Source: Thysanoteuthis rhombus (taxonomy: Eukaryota > Mollusca > Cephalopoda > Oegopsida > Thysanoteuthidae). From it: 64,000 nucleotides of DNA. Location: contig OY735212.1 in NCBI GenBank assembly GCA_963457665.1, positions 59,084,728 to 59,148,727 of the forward strand, read 5' to 3'. The translations under genes and the position numbers were made by a program. This document shows positions 35,633 to 47,481 of the stretch, piece by piece (the stretch's first letter is position 1; every line of letters begins with the position of its first letter). The notes under the pieces were generated by a model that saw nothing but the letters and a program-made list of their open reading frames with translations, searched no databases and was not told the DNA's origin.

Positions 35633-36046
35633 TGACAAGTCCGGTTGGTCATCCAATAGAAACCGTCAAGTGACCATTGTCTTTTAGCAGCATGCCATGT
35701 TGGGCTTGATGTATTAAAAAAATGGAAAAAGGTGTAATCAAAGTTACTTCTCTTTCTCTAAGTCTGAATTTTCAATAAACAAGTGCACACAAACTAGGGA
35801 CTATTTTAGCACAAACTTACATTGCACACTGAACTTCTTACCAAAAACCTATTTGGAGGGAAAATTTTTCAGAAAACGGATAAATGTTTTTACTAGACAT
35901 AAAAAGAAGTAAACATTGAAATGTTCAGCCCTTTAGCTTCATTGGTGATACATAGAGCCAGCCAGCCAGAAAGACAGACAGACCAACTTGAAAACTGAAG
36001 AAACCTATGTTGACAGTTTTGGTGGACAGTTTCTAATACCCAGTGA
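35633..36046 (-). repeat. Family A1 copy, minus (2 of 3)
   Basis: Full length: caagtccggttggtcatcca, atagaaaccgtcaagtgacc, cagccctttagcttcattgg-like head, accaacttgaaaactgaaga, and the terminus tggacagtttctaat. Confidence 0.8.
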
Positions 36047-36216
36047 ATTCAATGGTTATGTATGTATGCTTACATGAAGTGAAACATTATTTCCTTTAAC
36101 AAAGATTGCCAGGAACCTATGTTCCATACTGTTTTCAAGCACTTCTCTGGAGAAAGACACCGAGAATATATGGTATTCATTTTCTTTTTACTGATCTCTT
36201 CAATTAGAATCTGACA

Positions 36217-36632
36217 ACCAATAGTCATTGAAAAGAAACTATCATGGGACCAACATCTTTTGGCAGCAGGCCGTGTTGGGGGTTATCAATAGATAAGTTA
36301 CTTCTCTCGCCTTTTCTTGAGCAAAGATCAGTAAGAAAGCATTAATTCTAAAAACACAAGCGTGAATATTACTGGACACAAGCCAAAGGACCAATAAAGT
36401 ATAAACTTAAGTTACAAATTGAACCCCCCACTAAAAACCTACTGGGGTTGTAGGCTTAAGAGGGAATAGATGTTTACATTTTTAGCCTTTTTGGTGTGGC
36501 CTGTATCCATCATACATACATACATACATATATATATATATACATAGCCAGACAGCTAGATTAACCGGAAAACTAAAGAAACCTATGTTCACATTCTTGG
36601 TGACAGTTTTGATTGACAGTTTAATGATTTAA
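36217..36632 (-). repeat. Family A1 copy, minus (3 of 3)
   Basis: From caaccaatagtcattgaaaa and ggcagcaggccgtgttgggg through cccccactaaaaacctactg, a short (ATAC)n/(TA)n at 36514-36542 in the head, and aaactaaagaaacctatgtt, to gattgacagtttaatg. Confidence 0.75.
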
Positions 36633-37162
36633 AGTAGAGAATTTTAAATGGTAAAAAAAAATTAGAAATATACCAAGAAAATTTAATACAGCCTGTGAAA
36701 AATGATAGGAAACAAAATATATAATCATTTTGTGTTGAAGGAGAGAATCATGAAAATATACCTATGAATAGAAAAAGAAAGTAATGAGGGAGAATATCTG
36801 CAGAAGTTTTAATCAATCCTGTACAAAACTTATTTGTGATTCTTTTATTTCAATGATAATTTCTAAAGAGTGCACTGGTTGTTCTTCTTCTTGAAAGTTG
36901 CATCAAAGAGTCCATTATTTCAGGATGTAAAATCTGTGGCTCTGAACAAAATTTTAATGACCAAAAGATAACTGAAAAAGTGAACATTTTTTTCTCATCA
37001 TTCATTTTTCTTGAAATTGTTTGAAGCCAGATCTTGGTCATGAGTTGATTCGAATAGAGAACAAACTGAAAGTTGCTTCACCAGATTGAAACAAACATAA
37101 GATATCTATTTTTCAATAGTTTTTCATTCCAATTCCACCTCCTTTATTCCTGCTTTTTATCC
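36633..37162. other. Unassigned AT-rich DNA
   Basis: No supported gene. Confidence 0.5.
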
Positions 37163-37532
37163 AATCATTGTAGCTCAACAAACGGCCTGTCCACCCAGCC
37201 AGCCAAGAGGGCCATAGATTCTTCTCTCTTTGCTTGTCTGTATCTATGTCTGTGTGTATGTGTCTACTTTGGTGCTCCTAGTCACATTTTTGGGGCAATA
37301 ACCTTGAAAATTTGCATAAGTACACCACTTGGCACTATCTTTATATTTTTGTTTGCTTTTTCAAAAAACTGTTTTCTGGAACTCTCTGGTCATTTTGGAC
37401 CACCAATGCCCAAATCTTGTGCTGTTATTTTTTCAGATAATTTTAGATAAAAAATTTATTTTTTTCAGATAATTAGTTCTGGTACACACACAGGTTATGG
37501 TGATTCATTGATGTGAGGTACGGATTTTCCAT
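37163..37532 (+). repeat. Family B copy, full length
   Basis: Left atccaatcattgtagctcaa, then acggcctgtccacccagcca, gtgtctactttggtgctcct, aataaccttgaaaatttgca, gtacaccacttggcac and ggtacacacacaggttatgg, ending gattcattgatgtgaggta. Confidence 0.8.
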
Positions 37533-37920
37533 TTTTTATTCCATGAATCAGTTCACACTCCTTCTTTCCTTCATTCCTAATTCCTTCTAATTTCTCTTCA
37601 TCCACCTGATTTCTGCATCTTTTTTTTTTCTTTATCTCTTCCATTCTTGATTATATTTTCAGGGGAAACTCAGATAAATCAAAACACACACGCAAATTGC
37701 TATGCATTTGATAATTCTTTTTCTTTTTCTTTTCATGCAAAATAATTATTTCAATAACTCAAGCTAACCCCCAATAATACACGCACTACTTTGAAATAAG
37801 AAACCTCTATGAAGAAGAAGCTATTGGAAACAAACTAAATTGAATAAATTCTCTTTTGTTATCAAATACTCAAACTTGTGGATAACATCTTGCATGCATT
37901 TATAGACAGATCATTGAACA
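37533..37920. other. Unassigned T-rich DNA
   Basis: Pyrimidine-rich tracts around 37560-37740. No gene. Confidence 0.5.
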
Positions 37921-37925
37921 TAATA

Positions 37926-37974
<49 letters not shown>
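37921..37974. repeat. (TA)n microsatellite
   Basis: TA tract with one gtgtgta interruption. Confidence 0.9.
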
Positions 37975-37977
<3 letters not shown>

Positions 37978-39650
37978 GACGAAGGCAAAAAAGCACAACT
38001 AAACCAATTGATAAAGAAAAGAACGAGAAAAAAGTAGAGAAACATAAGAAAACTGAAGAGTTTTAAACACACATGAGACATGGATCATGCTGGGAAACAA
38101 CGGCTGCTTGTACTAAGAAACCGAAAATGCAAAATAACCAAATGTAGAGACAAGCTGTTACCAATATCTACAGAATATTGCAAGCTAAAAATCAATACTC
38201 TAATAGACACTAGTGACATTACAGATATAACGGTAAACAAAACAGTTTTTTCAGATTGGAATATGAAACAAGAAAAATCCCCAGGCAAGGACTACATAAA
38301 TACAGACCTTTTGGAAGATGCAAGAAAGATCTTCCACAAAGAACTAGCACAGCTGAATATGAGAAAGACAAGTATCTCAAAACTTCTGTCTAGGAATAGT
38401 GCTCCTTCATCCCAAGAAGGGAGATGATAAAGACCTAGCCAATTACCAGCCTATTTCATAATTATCCAGCATATATAAACTATCAACTCTCAAAAATACT
38501 TACAGACTTGCAAAGACTCTAAATGAAAATCAACCAGACAGGTTTCAGGAGTGGCAATTCAACAATAAATAACCTACACAGAGTACGTAAACAGATAGAA
38601 AATACCTCAAAATATATTAAACAACTTTGTTTAGCTTTTATTGTTTATGAAAAAGTATTTGACTCAGTTAAACACAGCAGTCTTTTACCCAATACAAGAA
38701 CAAGGTATTAATGATAATTACAAAATATATACAAAAATGGTACAGCAATAATTACACTTTATAAATCTACAAACAAGGTAAAGATTTGAGGAAGATTGGG
38801 ACAAGGTAATACGATTTCACAATTTACAGGGAGCCTTGGAAGCAACTTTTGGAAAACTGAGAAAAAAATGTGACTTAACATAGACAGAGGATATTTGAAC
38901 TACTTACAATATGCTGATAACGTTGCAATAATTTCAAAAGCATCAGGTAGGCTAGAAAACATGTAAAGAAGTAGGGAAAGTCAAAAATTAAGGTTAAAGA
39001 TGATCAGAACAAAGACAAAAGTAATGTTCAACAATAGAGTCCCGGGAAAAAGACCATGAGAATAGAAGATGAAGACTTGGAAGAGGTCAAGGAATTAATG
39101 AACATAGGAAAGTGAAATGAAATGAGGTATAGTGATTGGCTGGAAAGCATTTAGTGTAAATAGAAACACACTGATTAATATCTAGCTAATATACTTATAA
39201 CGTAATATTTATAATGAATGTATGATACCAATTATAATTTACAGATGAAAAATATAGAAACTAACAAAACCACTAGAAAATAAACTGAGTATTGCACAGA
39301 GAGTGATGGAAAGAGCAATGCAAGCCATAAGAGATAGAAAAAGATCAAAACGGATCTGGAAGAGAACCAGGGCGAAGGATATCAAACAAGTAATTAAGTG
39401 ACAAAAGTTGAGATGGGCTGGACACTAAGCAAAGAAAAAAGACAACAGATGGAGCAAAAACTCAACTGATTAGTGCTTAATTGGCAGTAAATGCACTATG
39501 AAAAGACCAGACACAAGATGGAGTGACCAAATAATGCCTGGTACGCTGCATCAATGTTCCAGCACTGACATTGCGAATCTTTTGGCGAAGATATATCCTC
39601 ATGCCTTGCAGAGCCAGTGGAAAACATTATTATTGTACACAGACCTGTTG
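37975..39650 (+). mobile_element. RTE-clade LINE of a second lineage, degenerate
   Basis: Reads in order, in shifting plus frames: SPGKDYINTDLLEDA (the PGPDGI..ELLK block before the RT, about 38278-38322); KKGDDKDLANYQPIS (RT motif 1, about 38415); GFRSGNSTINNLHRVRKQIE (about 38540-38600); LCLAFIVYEKVFDSVKHSSL (catalytic A box FxDYxxAFDSV, about 38630-38690); LQYADNVAIISKASGRLENM (the YADD box decayed to YADN, about 38905-38965); SIAQRVMERAMQAIRDRKRS then KDIKQVI, and LRWAGH with KDNRWS (about 39290-39450). Many stops and frameshifts. The C-terminal ERAM and RDRKR wording differs from the other RTE copies here, so it belongs to a different lineage. The endonuclease is not visible. Confidence 0.8.
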
Positions 39651-39694
39651 CCATGTGTTAGAATTCATTTGAAATAAATATGGTCTTCAAAGGT

Positions 39695-40085
39695 CAAAAA
39701 TTGTTTACTGAATCACCTTAGCCATACAAATGACCCACTCGATCAACCAGCCAAGTTGGTTATAGATTCTTCTCTCTTTGCTTGTCAGTGTGAGTTTCTC
39801 AGGGCTCATTCTGTGCACCACAACCTTGAAAGATTGAAATGCACACCAATCTAAAAATTTTTTTTTTTGTTTTTTGAATAATTGTTTTTTAGAGTCTCTA
39901 TGGTCATTTTAGATCAACTAATGATACTCGAAGTCAAGATATTATCTAAAGATAATTTTAGATAACAGATCATCTTTTTTAGATGATTTTAGAAAACAAA
40001 TCATTTTTTTTTAGATAATTTTTAGATAATTAGTACTGGTACTCACCCCACAGTAATTAATTTATGCAAGGTATGAATATTATTG
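39695..40085 (+). repeat. Family B copy
   Basis: Contains tgaatcaccttagccataca, aatgacccactcgatcaacc, ttcttctctctttgcttgtc, then agagtctctatggtcatttt, agataattttagataacaga and ggtactcaccccacagtaat, ending taatttatgcaaggtatg. Confidence 0.75.
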
Positions 40086-40611
40086 TAGTTCATGAATTGA
40101 AATCTAAAAATCAAATGCTACATATAACGATCTGCCAGAATATTTCTTTTATAAAAGGGGTCTTTGAGTCTTCAAAGTTTGGAAACCACTTCTCTGTGCA
40201 TATATTGTGATGACTTTTGTGAAAATGGAATTATTATTCAAGCTGCATCTGAACTGAAAATGAATTCAGTTTCATGAATGGCAACTTTTCTATGACCAAG
40301 AAATGAAGAACCGAGTCAAATTCATTTTGCCTGCCGCTGGTCTGTTGTTAAAGTTCCTTGAGAACGCTGGTTGCAGTTATCGTATTGCTCATAATAGATT
40401 TGAAATGGTTCTTTATAATTGCGCTGAGAAAAAATATCTCTAAAAAGATCAGGAGAGAAAAATGAAAAAAAAGAGGGGAGAATGAAAAAAGAGAAAGAAA
40501 AGAAATGTTAAATTGTGGTTCTTCCCCCAACTTCTGTGGAAGCCAGCTTGATTGATCTGTGCCTAATAATGAAACAAGCCTTGATTTTCTTAGAATGTGT
40601 AATTAGTGGGA
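40086..40611. other. Unassigned AT-rich DNA
   Basis: No supported gene. Confidence 0.5.
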
Positions 40612-40670
40612 ATATATACACACATACACCTACACACATACATATGTATATATGTATGTATATATACTTG

Positions 40671-40715
<45 letters not shown>
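40612..40715. repeat. Compound (CA)/(TA)/A-tract microsatellite
   Basis: Imperfect (ACAC)/(ATAC) repeats, a run of about 15 A at 40671-40685, then (TA)n and CACAC. Confidence 0.9.
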
Positions 40716-40721
<6 letters not shown>

Positions 40722-40769
40722 TGATGCAATCCTCTACAATCCTATATATCATTATCTTTCAATGCATGC

Positions 40770-41132
<363 letters not shown>

Positions 41133-41495
41133 AGTAGCCAACAACCAAAACTGTCACCAAAAGAATCAAAAAGGTGACTTGATTTTTCAAGTTGATTTGG
41201 CTGGCTGGCTATGTATGTATACATTATGTGAACAGGCCACACAGAGTTAGAGGGCTGAAAATTTTAACATTCTTGGAAAAACATCTTTTTCCTCCCAAAT
41301 AGATTTTTAGTTGGGGGTTCAATTTGCAATGTGGGTTTTGAAAATTCACCTTCTTTTAGTGATCACTTCACAACAAAAGGTGAGATAGGTTACTTATTCA
41401 TTGATCACCATTTTTTTTCAGTTTTTTAATTAATCACCTGCACCAAGACATGCTGCCATAAGACATAGATCACATAACAGTTTCTATTGAGTAAC
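41133..41495 (+). repeat. Family A1 copy flanked by TA tracts
   Basis: Starts caaccaaaactgtcaccaaa immediately after one TA tract. It continues through ggctggctggctatgtatgt, cacagagttagagggctga and caatttgcaatgtgggtttt to acagtttctattgagtaaca, where another TA tract begins. Confidence 0.75.
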
Positions 41496-41511
41496 AATAT
41501 ATATATATATG

Positions 41512-41564
<53 letters not shown>

Positions 41565-41572
41565 ATGTATTG
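41496..41572. repeat. (TA)n microsatellite
   Basis: TA tract with a few gta/cat interruptions, directly at the right end of an A1 copy. Confidence 0.95.
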
Positions 41573-43275
41573 CTTCAAAGATCCTGCTCCAATCATTATG
41601 AGGGAGAAAATCTGATGAAAAGACTGCATTTCATTCCTTTCAACAATTGTTCCTTGGATATTTTGCCTTTAACTAAAATCAGATTCAAAAAAAAGGTTTT
41701 GCCATATCAAAGTTCTTTTCTCTTTATTATACATATTTTCTCTGCTTTTATTTTATTTTGGGTAATTATAATTGGGGAAAACTGTACAAAGTGTCAAGCA
41801 GAGATAAAATCATGAATGTCAAGGCCAATTCCTCCATTACTGTAGAATACGGTAGTAGGACAATAATAATATGCTGTTTGATTTGATTATCAGCAATAAC
41901 TACAAGTGTGTGACAATGATAGAATCTTGAAATCAAGACGAACACATGCTCTTAAGTGCCTAATATCCGCTTCTTATGAAAGACCTCTTTTTGATTGATT
42001 TTTGAGAGTCCCTCTCTACTCTCACCTCCTTAATAGATGTAAGGGGAGATAACTACAGATTGGTCAAAATTTTCCCTTCAAAAGACAGCTATCAAATAAG
42101 GTATGAGTGTCTATATTTAAATCTCTAAAAAGAAAATTAATGTCTACTGTTATTTTTGCTCCTAAATTAAAACTGAATGCCAGATATAGTCCATGAGCAA
42201 GCCATTTTTCCCGTACCGAATTAGGGGTAAGGGGTGACTGATTTTTGGAATGAAATAGAACCCTTGGCATATGAATTAAATGAATGACTAAAAATCATTA
42301 AAACTTTAATTATTTAGTAGTTTTAGTGTGTGTGTGTGAGGGGAGTGTAGTTTGTATATCCCATACCGCGTATTATATGTTTCTTCACTTCATAACTTGA
42401 AAAATGGATTACAAATAGTAAAAATGGACCATGGGGAGTAAAATCACAAGTAATTCAATTTTTATATCTTTCTATATTTTATATTATATATTCTCTGTAT
42501 TCGTGATATCTAGAAGTAAAATCAGTGCTAATTTGGAATATTCAGTCAAAAAAAAGAAATTCACACTAAGTTTGTTATGAAGCAAAGCTTGATTATTTGA
42601 AAAAATGTTCATTTTTCATATAATACACAAAAGCATTAAAAAAAATGAAAACTCAATGTACAAAGCTATCATGTATTTCTTATGTCAGGTTGTCCTTTGG
42701 CTCTGATTTGATAGGGATATTGGAAATTTGGGGGTCTGGCTAATGGACTAATATGAGGTACTCTCTATTAGAATAAAGACAAAGGAATGAACAATCTTCT
42801 TTCTATCTTATTTGATCATTCTGAAGTATTTGAATCAAGAAAAACAGACAAAAATAGTTTTTATGTCGCACTATAAATTTCTTCCTACAAATATGAGAAA
42901 TCTCATCCTCTTCACACATCAACTTTTTTCTTACATAGATAAAAAGTATTTACCACTTGTTTATCGGAAGAATTAATTGTCAAAGTAGATGTTGATAACA
43001 CAAATATATTAACAGATGTTTACACAAAATGAATAAGGTTACACCTTTCCTCATTTTTTATTGAAATACTTTAAGGTTTTTAAACCATTAATTTGAATTT
43101 CTTTTATTTCCTTAAGGATCACTGATAACAGAATATATATTTTAGTCTCTGAGAAGAGGCCAAGAAAGGAGATTGTGAATTGATTTATTGATATGAATCC
43201 AAGAGACTTCTCTATTTTGATACAAATGCAAGTAATTTCTCTTATAATACACCATTAAGATTATCATTTATAATC
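41573..43275. other. Unassigned low-repeat AT-rich DNA
   Basis: No recognisable gene. The short open frames (for example 42064-42270 minus) have no motif. Confidence 0.5.
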
Positions 43276-44285
43276 AACAGGTCTGGTTAGTCACTCAGTA
43301 GAAACCATCACATGACCAACGTTTTTAGCAGCATGTCATGATGGGGAGAAAATTAAAGAAATGTTAAAAACAATGAATAAGTTATTTCACCTGCCCTTCA
43401 CTGGGTTATGATCACTAGGTTAGCGAGCTTTCGGCAGGTCAACCTTCAAGAACAAGAAAGTTCCACCTATGCTAAAAAAGAAGATATACAATAGATGCAT
43501 CCTCCCTATAGTCACCTATAGAGCTGAAACATGGAACCTAATCAAAAGACTGACCCTTAAACTGAGAACCATGCAATGTGCACAAGAGAAAATCATACTC
43601 AACGTAACATGGAGAGATCACAAGAGAGCATAATATATTAGAGGAAAAGCACAAGTCTGAAATATAAAAACCTTAAGAAAACTAAAATGGCGATGGGCTG
43701 GTCATGTTGTGAGGGTAGCAGACAACCACTGGTCATTATAACTCACAATCTGGATCCCCAGAAATCATATGTGAAACCTGGCCGACAAAATATAAGAAAG
43801 CATGACAAACTAGAAAATTTCAGGAAGTATTGGCTCTGTGATGCCCATGATAGAGAGGTCTAGCAAATCTTGGGGAAGGTCTCTGTCCAACGAAAGATGC
43901 TAAAAGACTGATGATGATGATAATTGCTAAAAAGATCAGAATTTTTAAAAAAACGAGCAGGTATAAACTAGTGATCAACTTAGTAAAAATTCATATTGTA
44001 TATTCAATCTCCACGAAAAATCCATGTTGGATAGGAATTTTCAAAAAACAAAAAAAAATCCATCTTCCCTACTTATTGAGAGGAGTGTGTGTGCAAAAAA
44101 AATGACTCTATTAACAAAATCAAGGGCTGGGTGGTCAAAATGAATACATAGATATTTAACAATAAGTGTCAGAATACACAAATAACGTTAACCCAACAAC
44201 AATAACTAAACCAGACTTTTATGGGTAACGATGATTGACTAAACCTAGCAACAATGACCAAACAGGTCATGGGTAGTGATGATTA
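43276..44285 (-). repeat. Family A2 copy, minus, split by an RTE, duplicated head
   Basis: 43279-43419: acaggtctggttagtcactc, agtagaaaccatcacatgac, then gcccttcactgggttatgat. After the RTE the repeat resumes at 43926: gctaaaaagatcagaatttt, gagaggagtgtgtgtgcaaa and aagtgtcagaatacacaaat. The head-end piece is present twice in tandem at about 44186-44283 (aacaacaataactaaaccag and caacaatgaccaaacaggtc, each followed by a tgggta...gatga word). Confidence 0.7.
43420..43925 (+). mobile_element. RTE LINE 3' fragment inserted in A2
   Basis: Collinear with the C-terminal third of the 60.4-kb RTE. Features are caggtcaaccttcaagaaca, atacaatagatgcatcctcc, catagtcacctatagagctg-like (the IVTYGAETWN block), caatgtgcacaagagaaaat, tcaacgtaacatggagagat, cgatgggctggtcatgttgt (the RWAGHVV block), then ggggaaggtctctgtccaac and taaaagactgatgatgatga. 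Broken by stops. Confidence 0.8.
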
Positions 44286-44576
44286 ACACTAAGAGAACCT
44301 TTTTTATTCATTTAGGAAATTCTCTGTATATCAGACTTCATACAGATTGTAAATGATTGAGATCGTTTTGGTTATTAATGCCAAATGTTGAGTACACTGA
44401 CACATTCCATTTTTCAAAATCTCTTCTCAGTTTATCAAACCTAACAGAAGTAGATAATCTTTAACTATTCCAAATAGAAACTGATCAATCAATAATATGA
44501 ATTTGATAAATTCAAATGCTTATTTCTGTCTGAAGTTTTTTTAGATGAGGGACTTTTGTCAAAATCTTTGTCTATT
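44286..44576. other. Unassigned AT-rich DNA
   Basis: Nothing recognised. Confidence 0.5.
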
Positions 44577-45125
44577 TTTTGAACACAACATTTTGGCTGT
44601 TGTACCCTATGGCTATCCTCAGGTAATGAGTGGCTGTATTTTTGACCATCTCATCGATTGGCTGGAAACATTTACATTCTACAATCTAATTTTTTGTTTC
44701 CACCATTGTTGGCTGTAATTGGTGTCAAAACTCTGTGGTTGTCTAGAGTTGATGCCATGGGGGTGTTTTTTAGGGGGCAAAAAGCATAATCATTTGTTGT
44801 ACTAGCCGTCTTTTTTTATTTTGTTTATCTTTGGAACCAGGGGCAAGTTATTTGTGCCAATGTTCCGAGAAAAATGGTGAGTGGGGAATTTGACCTTGTG
44901 AAAGTCAATGTCTCCTGGGGCTGATGTTGTATAATTTTTGAAGATTTTCACTGATCAAACCTAAACCGTGTGTAAGGCTGCATGCACCCTGGTTTCAACA
45001 CACTATGTCCGACAAAGATATCCTTTGCACCCTAAAGGGTCATTCTCAATGGTCAAAAATAGCACCATTTATCACTTGACAATGATAATAGGATACAATG
45101 GCCAAAATGTTGTGTTCATAAAACA
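44577..45125. repeat. Inverted repeat pair, possible retroelement remnant
   Basis: gaacacaacattttggctgt (about 44580) is matched inverted by ggccaaaatgttgtgttcat (about 45100), about 500 bp apart. Next to the left copy is accctatggctatcctcagg, a phrase of the type often seen in termini of Penelope-like and some LINE elements. The region between has somewhat higher GC. No coding domain could be read. Confidence 0.35.
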
Positions 45126-45376
45126 AACCAAGATGAGGAAAAAGGTCTGCAAAAAAATCCTCATAGTCCATTGTTTCTGACTCATATTTTCAAGCTTTTT
45201 CTCTTTTAATAAATACTCCTTGGAACAGTAAATTGGGTTTTGAATCTCAAATAGCTTCAGAAATCATCAGTTTGTTTATTACCCAGCATTAGGAAGTACT
45301 TCACTATTCATCATATTCCACTCTATACAATATAGGAATCTTGGTTTCCAAACAATGACAATAAGAACTACTCTGA
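45126..45376. other. Unassigned DNA
   Basis: Nothing recognised. Confidence 0.5.
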
Positions 45377-45416
<40 letters not shown>

Positions 45417-45464
45417 GTATGTATATATATATATGTATATTTATATATGTTTATATACATGACA

Positions 45465-45511
<47 letters not shown>

Positions 45512-45515
45512 AATA
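45377..45515. repeat. (AC)n(TA)n microsatellite
   Basis: AC block at 45379-45402, then two TA blocks separated by gtttatatacatgacaattt. Confidence 0.9.
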
Positions 45516-46373
45516 GTCATATAAACTTTCCATTTTCTTTAACACTGAAAAGGAGTTTTTATTAGTTGAATTTTATATAGTACTGAAGTTTCCACAACTA
45601 CAATACATGCAAGTCATTTTTAATCCGATCAATGTTATTTCAATGAGTTTCATGATCTTGGTGTTCGTAATTTGGTAATATTGGTATTTTATAATTGTAA
45701 TTTTAATCTTCATTATGGGGTTCATCACCTGTTTTGGAAGTGTTAGAAAAATGGACAGGTTTATCAGGATGGCTCTCCCCATCGTATGTACATATGATTA
45801 TATGAATGTAAATACTTTATGATTTTAATTTGTTGTAAAGTAAAATTTTTCTCCTATTATAGCATTTGTGTGCCACAAAATATAGAAAGCAAAGAATTTT
45901 ATTTGTGCAAATATCTATCTATCCATATATATATATATATATGTATATATATATTTTATGTATATTGTTGCAATTTATATATGTAGACTGCTCAATATCA
46001 ACCAAAGATACAAACATGTCCTGAACCCTTCCTTTCACAGACCCTTCTTATTTCCAACACAGACACAAACACCTCCCCTTCCTATTCCGACTTATCAACC
46101 AATAACACAGAAATATCCTCATTTCACTCCTCAAATCTCAAAAATGTAACAGCATACAGTTTTTTCTGCAACTGCTGTAAGTTACTATGAAAAAAGTGGT
46201 TGGCAACCGTTGAAATGCATCAGAACATGCCCAAATGATGATAAAAGTTTTTAGAATGTGACACTTGTTTTTTCTCTTCACGTTCCAATTGTTAAATTAC
46301 CAACATTCAGATCTCCTCAAATCCACACATCAAACATATATATATATGCATGTATAAACATTTGTATCTTATG
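45516..46373. other. Unassigned AT-rich DNA
   Basis: A small TA tract at 45924-45960. No gene recognised. Confidence 0.5.
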
Positions 46374-46628
46374 AAGAAATGGATATATAATGCAACAAAA
46401 TAATTATAAATATGTAATAACTTGCAACTGATGAGAAGCTGCCTTAAAGTGGCGCTGCTCTTACCATTGAGCTAAACGGTTCACTGGTAAGTTGGGAGCC
46501 AAAAAAACTGCTTTATGTCCAAATTCTATCCTGGTCATTCACTGTCCATATTTACTCTACTGTTCCTCAGACAATTCATTATTAAGAAAGGAATATATCA
46601 TCCAACAGAATAATCATAAATATGTTAT
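46374..46628 (-). repeat. tRNA-headed element between two near-identical 43-bp repeats
   Basis: The minus strand has a good A box in tttagctcaatggtaagagc (46459-46482 region), in the same context as the element at 9.84-10.25 kb. Direct repeats flank it: gaaatggatatataatgcaa and caaaataattataaatatgt at 46376-46416, versus gaaaggaatatatcatccaa and cagaataatcataaatatgt at 46588-46626. The repeats are too long for an ordinary target duplication, so this may be a dimer junction or an internal duplication. Confidence 0.5.
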
Positions 46629-46674
46629 ATTATTTGAAACTCGATGTGTCTTAGCCAAGATGCATTCATAATAT

Positions 46675-46757
46675 AAATATATGTGTGTGTATATATATAT
46701 TTATATATATATGTATATATATATATGTATATGGGTGTTTGTGTATGGGTGTGTGTG

Positions 46758-46804
<47 letters not shown>

Positions 46805-46844
46805 GTGTTTGTGTGTGGGTGTGTGTATATATATATATATATAC

Positions 46845-46892
<48 letters not shown>
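46675..46892. repeat. TA/TG compound microsatellite with a 70-bp duplication
   Basis: The block atgggtgtttgtgt plus tgggtgtgtgt occurs at 46731 and again at 46801, separated by TA tract, so a 70-bp unit is duplicated. A (CATA)n tract follows at 46843-46858, then TA to 46892. Confidence 0.9.
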
Positions 46893-46897
<5 letters not shown>

Positions 46898-46984
46898 GTA
46901 TGCAGATTGGTATGTTTCATTGTATAATTAATAGTTGATTATTGGTTGTGTGACTGTTTTGTTTCATTCCTGTTATAAACCAGA

Positions 46985-47240
46985 AGTTATAATAGATTAG
47001 TTCAGATGAAATGAATTAACAGAGCTAGTAAAAACAGTTATAAGGTTACAATTAAATGAGCTAGTCGGTTGCAACAATGAGGAATATATCATAAAATCAC
47101 TTGACATTTTAAAATGAAATCACGGAACCAATATTCAATGTCGACTTGAGACTTGAAAAAAAATTGAAATTAGAATACTTGAATTATCAAAAATGAATTA
47201 CCCAATAGAATAACTTTAGGCTCCTTAGCACTGATTTACA
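46985..47240 (+). repeat. Family C dispersed repeat
   Basis: Second copy of the 3966-4215 family: cagagctagtaaaaacagtt, taaggttacaattaaatgag, gacttgagacttgaaaaaaa, attacccaatagaataactt and aggctccttagcactg. Confidence 0.6.
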
Positions 47241-47481
47241 TATAAAAAAAACATAATTTTTCTATCTATACAAAGATAGTATATATATACACACAAATTC
47301 ACATACTTATATGCCTTAGTGTATATGTTTTCATAAATACATCTATATATACATTTTGTATATGCTTTTACAAGTATATATATGTGCAATATGTTTCTCT
47401 GTGTGCACATGTTTGTATGTATGTGTGTGTGTATGTGTGTACATCCAATTGGATTGAGTTTTTTGTCTAGTGAAGGAATAA
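47241..47481. other. Unassigned AT-rich DNA with short TA/TG tracts
   Basis: Simple-repeat patches at 47278-47300 and 47410-47440. Confidence 0.5.

Noticed and set aside
38080-38427. 115-codon plus ORF as a host gene
   Set aside because: It carries the pre-RT PGKD motif of an RTE-like LINE and continues in other frames into RT motifs.
46440-46500. A functional tRNA gene
   Set aside because: Only the A box is good. The B box and cloverleaf are not present, and a related copy at 9.84-10.25 kb shows it is a repeat.
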